DNA of 64,000 nt from Winogradskya humida (GTDB lineage: Bacteria; Actinomycetota; Actinomycetes; Mycobacteriales; Micromonosporaceae). A program made the position numbers and the translations under genes. The DNA is taken from contig NZ_BOMN01000137.1 of the NCBI RefSeq assembly GCF_016862215.1, positions 1 through 64,000 on the forward strand. Reading direction: 5' to 3'. The notes under the pieces are model-generated. The model did not search any database, was not told the origin of the DNA, and worked only from the letters and a program-made list of their open reading frames with translations. The stretch's first letter is position 1. Every line of letters starts with the position of its first letter. Shown one piece after another: positions 28,447 through 35,374 of the stretch.

Positions 28447-29432
28447 CGGGCCGGCGTCCAGCGCAGGACGGTGGCACCGAGGGACATGCCGCCGCCGAAG
28501 CCCGCGAGCAGGACCAGGTCACCGCCCTTCAGATGACCGCCGCGGTTGGCCGCGTCCAGCGCGAGCGCGACCGAGGCGCTGCCGGTGTTGCCGTAGAGCT
28601 CCAGGGTGCGGTGGGTGTGCGCGTGGTCCAGGCCGGCCTTCGCCACCAGCTGGGTCAGCAGCACACCGTTGGCCTGATGCGGCACGAAGTGCTGGACGTC
28701 GTCGAGCTTGTGCCCGGCCCGCTCCACCAGGGCCTGCACCGCGCCGGGCACGTTCTCCATGACGAAGTCCCGCACGCCACGGCCGTCCATCCGGAAGAAA
28801 TGCCCGCCCTCGTCCACGGTGTCGTGGCTGACGGGCACGCGGCTGCCGCCGGCCTCGACCCGGATCAGGTGCCGGGCGGATCCGTGGCTGGAGAGTTCCA
28901 TGCCGAGAAAACCACCCTCGGGCACGGCCCCCACCAGCGCCGCGCCCGCGCCGTCGCCGAGGAGCACCACGGTCTTGCTGTCCTCGACGTCGAGGATCCG
29001 CGAATACACGTCAGCGGCGACCACCAGCACGAGCGCGCCGGGCTCCTGGGCGATCAGCGCCCGGGCAAGGGCGAGGGCGTAGACGAAGCCGCTGCAGACG
29101 ACGTTGATGTCGAAGCAGGCGGCGTTCGTCGCCCCGATCGCGTCCTGCACGACGTACGACGTGGGTGGCTGCGGCGAGTCCGGAGTGGACGTCGACACGA
29201 TGAGATAGCGGAGCTCGCCGGCCGCTACTCCCGCAGCGTCGAGCGCCCGCCGCCCCGCCTCGGCGGCCAGGTCCGAGGTCGCCTGGTCCGGCGCGGCGTA
29301 CCGGCGCTCGACGATCTGCGTCTTGCGTTCGATCCACTCCGCGGTGACACCGGCCGGCCCCGCGACCTCGTCGCCGCTCACGATCCGCTCGGGGACGTAC
29401 GATCCGGTGGACAGAATCCCGATCGAGCTCAT
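28443..29432 (-). CDS. Beta-ketoacyl-ACP synthase III (FabH-like)
   Basis: Thiolase-fold condensing enzyme, 329 residues. The catalytic triad is visible: Cys in NVVCSGF (about 113), His in VPHQANG (about 245) and Asn in YGNTGSAS (about 275). FabH-type enzymes condense an acyl-CoA with malonyl-ACP, and the family also includes acyltransferases. The ATG starts one base after the ccr stop codon, and its own stop overlaps the dehydrogenase start, so the three genes form one unit. Expected role: build the 3-oxoacyl precursor whose reduced and dehydrated form is carboxylated by CCR. The acyl primer, and hence the length or branching of the side chain, cannot be read from the sequence. Confidence 0.9.
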   Translation of the reverse strand: MSSIGILSTGSYVPERIVSGDEVAGPAGVTAEWIERKTQIVERRYAAPDQATSDLAAEAGRRALDAAGVAAGELRYLIVSTSTPDSPQPPTSYVVQDAIGATNAACFDINVVCSGFVYALALARALIAQEPGALVLVVAADVYSRILDVEDSKTVVLLGDGAGAALVGAVPEGGFLGMELSSHGSARHLIRVEAGGSRVPVSHDTVDEGGHFFRMDGRGVRDFVMENVPGAVQALVERAGHKLDDVQHFVPHQANGVLLTQLVAKAGLDHAHTHRTLELYGNTGSASVALALDAANRGGHLKGGDLVLLAGFGGGMSLGATVLRWTPAR

Positions 29433-29433
29433 C

Positions 29434-30780
29434 TCACACCCTCGCCGTCGATGCGTACCGGCGCCACGAGGTGAGCCGGCCGGCGCCGATCCGCTCCCGC
29501 AGCTCCGGGTCGGTCACCCCCAGGCCTTCCTCGGGCGCGAGACAGAGCACGCCGACCTTGCCGACGTGCCGGTTCTGCTGGACGAGGCGCAGCGCCTCAC
29601 CCGTCTCCCGCAACTCGAACAGGTCCGTGAGGATCGGCACCAGCCCGCCCTGGCGGAACAGCCGGGCCGTCTCCCACTGCTCCTGCAGATTGGCGATGTG
29701 GCTGCCGATCACCCGTTTGAGGTTCATCCAGAGGTAACGGTTGTCGTACTGGTGCTGGTAGCCCGTGCTGGATCCGCAGGTCACCACGATGCCGCCGCGC
29801 CGCACCACGTGGACCGACGTGCCGAAGGTCGCCCGGCCCACGTAGTCGAACGCGATCCTCGGGTCCTCGCCCAGCTCCGCCCGGATGCGCCGGCCGAGCC
29901 GTTTGCCGCACTCGATCGCGTCCGCGGCGCTGTCCTCGCCGTCGCCCATGCCGATCTCTCGGCGGTCGATGATGACGTCACAGCCCTGCTCGCGGAGGAT
30001 CTGCGCCTTCTGGTCGGAGCTCACCACGCCGACCGCGACGCCGCCACCGTTCTTGACCATCTGCAGGGCGAAGCCGCCGAGACCACCGGTGGCCCCCCAG
30101 ATCAGCACCGTGTCGCCCTGCTTGATCTGGGCGCCCCGGTCACTGACGAGCATCCGGTACGCCGTCCCGGCACACAACGTCAGCGACGCCGCCTCCTCCC
30201 AGCTCAGATGCGGAGGCTTCGGTACGAGCTGACTCGCCCGGACAACCGTGTAGTGCGCCAGGCCCCCGAAGTTCGTCTCGTAACCCCAGGCCCGGCCCTC
30301 CGACCCCATCATCGAGTCGGCGTGCGCGCTCGGCTCCTGGTCGTCCACGTACGCCGGGCTGACCATCGCGTGGTCCCCGACGTTCCAGTGGCGTACCCCG
30401 TCGCCGACCCGCACCACCACACCCGCCGCGTCCGACCCGACCACCTGATGCGGAAGGTCGTGCCGGGTCGCGTAACCGCCCTGCCGCGCCAACCGGCGCA
30501 ACGCGGTGAACGTGGAGATCGGCTCGTGCATCGCCGACCACACGGTGTTGTAGTTGATCGAGCTGGCCATCACGGCCACCACGACCTCGTCCGGCGCCAG
30601 CCGCGGCATCGGCACCGGACCGACGTGCACCGACCGCCGGACGTCCCGGTCCGCCTCGCCCTCGAACATGCCGACGTCGCGGGCCAGCAGGTGCGCCGCG
30701 GTGAAGGTCGCCGGGAGGGGGTGCCGGCTCAGTTCCTCCGGCCCGGCTCCCGCAAGTACCGCTTCGGTCAGAGTGTCCAT
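29434..30780 (-). CDS. ccr: Crotonyl-CoA carboxylase/reductase
   Basis: Medium-chain dehydrogenase/reductase that reductively carboxylates 2-enoyl-CoA to alkylmalonyl-CoA, about 448 residues. Family hallmarks: VMASSINYNTVWSAM near the N terminus, QVVGSDAAGVVVRVG, the nucleotide-binding GATGGLGGFALQMVK and DYVGRATFGTS. I chose the ATG at 30780 because residues from MDTL onward match the usual CCR N terminus. An in-frame GTG at 30873 would add 31 unusual residues and lies only a few bases from the TAGGGGG repeats thought to be promoter elements. It is first in an operon with KAS III and the dehydrogenase. This is strong evidence that some AT in the cluster loads a malonyl unit bearing more than a methyl branch. 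Confidence 0.93.
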   Translation of the reverse strand: MDTLTEAVLAGAGPEELSRHPLPATFTAAHLLARDVGMFEGEADRDVRRSVHVGPVPMPRLAPDEVVVAVMASSINYNTVWSAMHEPISTFTALRRLARQGGYATRHDLPHQVVGSDAAGVVVRVGDGVRHWNVGDHAMVSPAYVDDQEPSAHADSMMGSEGRAWGYETNFGGLAHYTVVRASQLVPKPPHLSWEEAASLTLCAGTAYRMLVSDRGAQIKQGDTVLIWGATGGLGGFALQMVKNGGGVAVGVVSSDQKAQILREQGCDVIIDRREIGMGDGEDSAADAIECGKRLGRRIRAELGEDPRIAFDYVGRATFGTSVHVVRRGGIVVTCGSSTGYQHQYDNRYLWMNLKRVIGSHIANLQEQWETARLFRQGGLVPILTDLFELRETGEALRLVQQNRHVGKVGVLCLAPEEGLGVTDPELRERIGAGRLTSWRRYASTARV

Positions 30781-30880
30781 GACTGTCCCCGCGACTTGAG
30801 CAGTTGTTTCACGAATGCCTCCAGGAGGGGCCGTTACACCGTCGAAGAGTGCGGTCCGGGCCAGGCTAGCCACGACGGAG

Positions 30881-30900
30881 CCCCCTACCTCAACCCCCTA
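30881..30900 (-). promoter_or_regulatory. Tandem TAGGGGG repeats in the ccr/ABC divergent promoter region
   Basis: On the minus strand, two copies of TAGGGGG (30894-30900 and 30881-30887) are spaced 13 bp start to start, 101-120 bp upstream of the ccr ATG, and 109-128 bp from the exporter start on the other strand. The same arrangement, TAGGGG-TTGA-nn-TAGGGG, occurs at 46637-46654 upstream of the P450 operon. Probable binding site for one of the LuxR/LAL regulators or the SARP; inferred from recurrence and position only. Confidence 0.5.
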
Positions 30901-31008
30901 ATCAGCAGCCGTGGTCCCCCGCCCCGGCCGCCGTGGACGCTGACGGAAATGTCTAGGGATGCCATGACAGCGGGGCCTGCAAGCTGGACGGCGACGAAAG
31001 GCTCCGGT

Positions 31009-32760
31009 GTGCTGATCAGACTTCTCCGGGCCCGGTTGCGGCCCTACCGCGGCCGGCTCGCGGCGCTCGTACTGCTGCAGGTGGTGCAGATCGCGGCGAC
31101 GTTGCTGCTGCCGACGCTGAACGCCGACATCATCGACAACGGCGTGGTCGCTGCCGACCCGGGACGCCTCGCGGGCACCGGCGCCGTCATGGTGCTGGTG
31201 ACGTGCGTGCAGGTCGCCGCCGCCCTCGCCGCGGCCTGGCTCGCCGCACACGTTGCCATGGCGGTGGGCCGGGACCTGCGCGCGCTGGTGTTCCGCCGGG
31301 TGCAGGACTTCTCCGCCCGCGAGGTGGGCCTGTTCGGCACATCCTCACTGGTCACCCGGACGCTCAACGACGTGCGGCAGGTGCAGACGCTGACGCTGAA
31401 CGCGTCCGGCATCGCGGTGTCCGCCCCGATCATGTGCGCCGGTGGTGTCGCGCTGGCACTGCGCCAAGACGTGCCGGCGGCCGGTGTCCTGGTCGCCCTC
31501 GTGCCGGCGGTCGGGGTGGTGGCCGGCCTGATCCTGCACCGGATGAGCCCGCTGTACGCCCGCATGCAGCTCGGCCTGGACCGGCTCAACCGGATCCTGC
31601 GCGAGCAGATCACCGGCGTACGGGTGGTGCGCGCGTTCGTCCGCGACGACCACGAGCGGGCCCGGTTCCGCGCCGCCGACACCGACCTGTTCGTCGTCTC
31701 GGTGCGCGTCGGCCGCCTGGTCGCCGCCATGTTCCCCGCGGTGCTGCTCACGATGAACCTGTTCAGCGTCGTGCTGCTGTCCTTCGGCGCGGTCCGTGTC
31801 GAGAGCGGCAAGCTGGAGGTCGGCGAGCTGAACGCGTTCCTGGGCTACCAGACCCTGATCCTGGTGTCCGTCATCATGGCGATGCTGATGTTCATGGCCG
31901 CGCCCCGCGCCGAGGTGTCCGCCGGCCGGATCCTGGAGGTGCTGGACACCGGGTCGAGCATCGCCGCCACGGCCCGGCCGGCGAGGCCCGGCACCACCAC
32001 CGGCCGTCTCGACATCACCGGTGCCGGATTCCGGTATGCCGGCGCGGAGCAACCGGTGCTCGGTGACGTGACCCTCTCGGCCCGGCCCGGCCAGACGATC
32101 GCGATCGTCGGCAGCACCGGAAGTGGCAAGACGACGCTGCTCAACCTCGTGATGCGGCTGCTCGAAACCACCGCCGGGCAGGTACGCGTCAACGGCGTGC
32201 CGGTGCGCGACCTGGATCCGGCGGTGCTGGCCCGCACGGTGGGTTACGTGCCGCAGCGGGCGTACCTGTTCTCCGGCACCGTCGCATCGACGCTGCGCTA
32301 CGGCTGCCCGGACGCCACCGACGCGGACCTGTGGCGGATGCTCGACGTGGTGCAGGCGCGGGAGTTCGTGCGGCAGCTGCCCGAGGGCCTGGACACACCG
32401 GTCGCGCAGGGCGGCACCGATCTGTCGGGCGGGCAACGGCAACGGCTGGCGATCGCGCGTACGCTGCTGCGCCGCCCCGAGATCCTGCTGCTCGACGACT
32501 GCTTCTCGGCGCTGGACGCCACCACCGCCGCCGCCGTGCGCGCCGGGCTGGCCGTGGAGACGTCGCACGCCACGGTGCTGATCGTGGCGCAGCACATCGC
32601 GTCGATCCGGCACGCCGACCGCATCCTCGTGCTGGACGCCGGCCGGGTCGTCGCCGGCGGAACCCACGACGAGCTGCTGCTCACCAGCGCCGAGTACCGC
32701 GAGATCGCCTTGTCCCAGAGCGGCAGGGCCCCCAGCGACAGGGAGCAGGTCGGCCGATGA
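31009..32760 (+). CDS. ABC exporter subunit 1 (transmembrane domain fused to ATPase)
   Basis: Half-transporter of the MsbA/MdlA-like type, 583 residues from GTG 31009. Residues 1-300 hold about six membrane helices. The ATPase half has Walker A GSTGSGKT, signature LSGGQRQ and Walker B ILLLDDC. The catalytic Glu after Walker B is Asp, and the H-loop reads VAQH rather than AHR, so its own ATP site looks degenerate. The start choice follows homologues that begin MLIRLLR; GAAAGG lies about nine bases upstream. ATGs at 30949 and 30964 are in-frame alternatives. Its stop overlaps the next gene start (ATGA). Probably exports the polyketide as a heterodimer with subunit 2. Confidence 0.88.
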   Translation: MLIRLLRARLRPYRGRLAALVLLQVVQIAATLLLPTLNADIIDNGVVAADPGRLAGTGAVMVLVTCVQVAAALAAAWLAAHVAMAVGRDLRALVFRRVQDFSAREVGLFGTSSLVTRTLNDVRQVQTLTLNASGIAVSAPIMCAGGVALALRQDVPAAGVLVALVPAVGVVAGLILHRMSPLYARMQLGLDRLNRILREQITGVRVVRAFVRDDHERARFRAADTDLFVVSVRVGRLVAAMFPAVLLTMNLFSVVLLSFGAVRVESGKLEVGELNAFLGYQTLILVSVIMAMLMFMAAPRAEVSAGRILEVLDTGSSIAATARPARPGTTTGRLDITGAGFRYAGAEQPVLGDVTLSARPGQTIAIVGSTGSGKTTLLNLVMRLLETTAGQVRVNGVPVRDLDPAVLARTVGYVPQRAYLFSGTVASTLRYGCPDATDADLWRMLDVVQAREFVRQLPEGLDTPVAQGGTDLSGGQRQRLAIARTLLRRPEILLLDDCFSALDATTAAAVRAGLAVETSHATVLIVAQHIASIRHADRILVLDAGRVVAGGTHDELLLTSAEYREIALSQSGRAPSDREQVGR

Positions 32761-34598
32761 GCACGTTCCGCAGGGTCGTGGCGCTGCTGCGGCCGTACCG
32801 CGCGACGGTCGTGGCGATGTCCGGGATCGGCGTCGCCGGCGTCGTCCTGGGTGTGTTCGGCCCGGCCCTGCTGGGCCGCGCCACCGACCTCGTCCTGGCC
32901 GGGGTGCTCGGCCGGGACCTGCCCGCCGGGATCAGCCGGGAACAGGCCGTCGGGCAACTGCGCGCGGACGGGCAGGAGACCCGGGCCGATGTGCTGTCCA
33001 CTGTCGACGTCGTGCCCGGTCACGGCATCGACTTCGGCGCGATCGGCCGGGTGCTGCTGCTGGCCACCGTCCTGTTCCTCGCCGGGTCGCTGCTGCTGCT
33101 CGTGCAGGAACGGATGGCCATGGGCGTCGTCCAACGGGTGATGCGTGACCTGAGACGCGCGGTGCAGGACAAACTGTCCCGGCTGCCGGTGGGCTACTTC
33201 GACCGCACCAGCCGCGGCGACCTGCTGAGCCGCGCGACCAACGACATCGACAACCTGCAGCAGGCGTTGCAGCAGGCGCTCGGCCAGTTCGTCACGGCGC
33301 TGGCGAACGTCACCGCCGCGCTGGTGCTGATGATCGTCATCTCGCCCGCGCTGGCCGGGGTCGTGCTGCTCGGCGTGCCGGTCTCGGGCCTGCTGGCGTT
33401 CCTGATCGCCCGGCGCTCCCAGCCACGTTTCGCCGCGCAGTGGGCCGCGACCGGCGTGCTGGCCACGCACGTGGAGGAGACGTACACCGGGCACGCGCTG
33501 GTGCGGGCGTACCACCGCCGGGACGACGCCGAACGCGACTTCGACGACCGCAACGAGACGCTGTACCGCGCGAGCAGGCAGGCGGAGTTCCTGTCCGCGG
33601 CGATCCCACCGGCCCTGTCGTTCGTGGCCAACCTGACCTATGTGGCCGTCGCGATCGCCGGTGCGCTGCGGGTGCTCGCCGGTCAGCTGTCGATCGGTGA
33701 CGTCCAGGCGGTCGTGCAGTACTCCTCCCAGTTCAGCCAGCCGCTCACGCAGATCGCCGGCATGGCCGGGCAGCTGCAGTCAGGTACCGCGTCCGCCGCC
33801 CGCGTCTTCGAGCTGCTCGACGCCGACGAGCAGAGCCCGGACGCCCGGACGCCGGCCCGCCCGGCGACCGCCGCCGGGCGGGTGGAATTCCGCGACGTGA
33901 CGTTCGGGTACCAGGACGGCGAACCGGTGGTGCGGGAGCTGTCGCTGGTCGCGGAACCGGGTATGACAGTGGCGATCGTCGGGCCGTCCGGTGCCGGCAA
34001 GACGACCCTGGCGAACCTGGTGCTGCGCTTCTACGAACCGCGATCCGGCCGGATCCTGCTCGACGGCACCGACATCGCCACCATGACGCGGGCCGACGTC
34101 CGCGCCCGCACCGGCCTGGTGCTGCAGGACACGTGGCTGTTCGGGGGCAGCATCGCGGACAACATCGCCTACGGCCGCAGCGGCGCCACCCGTGAGGACG
34201 TCGTCGCCGCGGCCCGCGCGACACATCTCGACCGGCTGATCCGCACCCTGCCGGACGGCTACGACACCGTGCTGGACGAGGACGGCGCCGGTGTCAGCGC
34301 GGGCGAGAAACAGCTCATCACGGTGGCGCGCGCGTTCCTCGCCCAGCCGTCGGTGCTCGTGCTGGACGAGGCCACGAGCGCGGTCGACACGCGTACCGAA
34401 CTGCTGATCCAGCGGGCGATGGGTGCGCTGCGCGCCGGCCGGACCAGCTTCGTCATCGCCCACCGGCTGTCCACCATCCGCGACGCGGACCTGATCGTCG
34501 TGCTCGACGGCGGCCGGATCGTCGAACGCGGCAGCCACGACGACCTCGTCCGCGCGGACGGCCCGTACGCCCGCCTGCACGCAGCCCAGCTGACCTGA
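32757..34598 (+). CDS. ABC exporter subunit 2 (transmembrane domain fused to ATPase)
   Basis: Second half-transporter, 613 residues, translationally coupled to subunit 1. The N-terminal half carries membrane helices, with an unusually long periplasmic-type insertion between the first two (about residues 50-95). The ATPase half has Walker A GPSGAGKT, Walker B LVLDEATSA with the catalytic Glu, and H-loop VIAHRLSTI. The signature is VSAGEKQ instead of LSGGQ. Paired with subunit 1, one ATP site would be canonical (this Walker A/B plus the partner LSGGQ) and the other degenerate, as known for heterodimeric exporters such as TM287/288. Likely product export or self-resistance. Confidence 0.9.
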   Translation: MSTFRRVVALLRPYRATVVAMSGIGVAGVVLGVFGPALLGRATDLVLAGVLGRDLPAGISREQAVGQLRADGQETRADVLSTVDVVPGHGIDFGAIGRVLLLATVLFLAGSLLLLVQERMAMGVVQRVMRDLRRAVQDKLSRLPVGYFDRTSRGDLLSRATNDIDNLQQALQQALGQFVTALANVTAALVLMIVISPALAGVVLLGVPVSGLLAFLIARRSQPRFAAQWAATGVLATHVEETYTGHALVRAYHRRDDAERDFDDRNETLYRASRQAEFLSAAIPPALSFVANLTYVAVAIAGALRVLAGQLSIGDVQAVVQYSSQFSQPLTQIAGMAGQLQSGTASAARVFELLDADEQSPDARTPARPATAAGRVEFRDVTFGYQDGEPVVRELSLVAEPGMTVAIVGPSGAGKTTLANLVLRFYEPRSGRILLDGTDIATMTRADVRARTGLVLQDTWLFGGSIADNIAYGRSGATREDVVAAARATHLDRLIRTLPDGYDTVLDEDGAGVSAGEKQLITVARAFLAQPSVLVLDEATSAVDTRTELLIQRAMGALRAGRTSFVIAHRLSTIRDADLIVVLDGGRIVERGSHDDLVRADGPYARLHAAQLT

Positions 34599-34621
34599 CC
34601 CCGCTACGAGAGGACGTTCCC

Positions 34622-35374
34622 GTGACGCTCGCCGACGACGCCACCACCGAGTGGATCCGCCGGTACCATCCCGCCACCGGCAGCACCGTACGCCTCGTGC
34701 TGTTCCCGCACGCCGGAGGCGGGGCCAGCTTCTTCCACCCGGTCTCGGCACGCTTCTCCCCCGGCGCGGACGTGGTGTCCCTGCAGTACCCGGGCCGCCA
34801 GGACCGCCACCGCGAGCCGCTGGTGCCCACGATCGATCAGCTGGCCGATCGGGTGAGCGAGCAGTTGCGGCAGTTGAGCCCCAAGCCCAGCGTGTTCTTC
34901 GGCCACAGCATGGGCGCGGTGCTCGCGTTCGAGGTCACCCGGCGGCTCGAGATCACCGGTGGTGGTCCCGAGGTGCTGATGGCGTCGGGGCGGCGCGGTC
35001 CGGCGACCCTGCGCGCCGAGTCGGTGCACACCCGCGACGACGCCGGCATCATCCGCGAGCTGAAACTGCTCAACGGCACCGATCTGCGCCTGCTGGACGA
35101 CGAGATGCTGGCGGTGGCGATGCCGGCGATCCGCAACGACTACCGCGCCATCGAGACGTATGTCCCCCGGCCCGGCGCCACGGTCAGCTGCCCGATCGTG
35201 GCCCTGACCGGGGAGAGCGACCCGAAGACGACGGTGGACGAGGCCCGGGCCTGGGAGAAGCACACGACGGGTGGCTTCCGGATGGAGGTGTTCCCCGGCG
35301 GTCACTTCTTCCTGGCCTCGCAGTCGGCCGCGGTCAACCACCAGATCGAGCGTGAGCTCAAGACTCTGGCCTGA
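34622..35374 (+). CDS. Type II (editing) thioesterase
   Basis: Alpha/beta-hydrolase of 250 residues that typically removes stalled or wrong acyl groups from PKS carrier domains. It shows FPHAGGGASFF near the N terminus, the nucleophile Ser in GHSMGA (about 97), the Asp in GESDPKT and the His in PGGHFFL. The GTG at 34622 has GAGAGGA about eight bases upstream. It sits 23 bp after the ABC exporter genes and is probably co-transcribed with them. Its 3' end overlaps the end of the convergent LAL gene by 17 bp, so no room exists for a terminator between them. Confidence 0.92.
   Translation: MTLADDATTEWIRRYHPATGSTVRLVLFPHAGGGASFFHPVSARFSPGADVVSLQYPGRQDRHREPLVPTIDQLADRVSEQLRQLSPKPSVFFGHSMGAVLAFEVTRRLEITGGGPEVLMASGRRGPATLRAESVHTRDDAGIIRELKLLNGTDLRLLDDEMLAVAMPAIRNDYRAIETYVPRPGATVSCPIVALTGESDPKTTVDEARAWEKHTTGGFRMEVFPGGHFFLASQSAAVNHQIERELKTLA

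Noticed and set aside
29323..30960. 5' extension of the first ABC gene across the ccr gene
   Set aside because: The upstream part is antisense to ccr. Transporter homology begins at VLIRLLR (31009), and a promoter-like region lies between.
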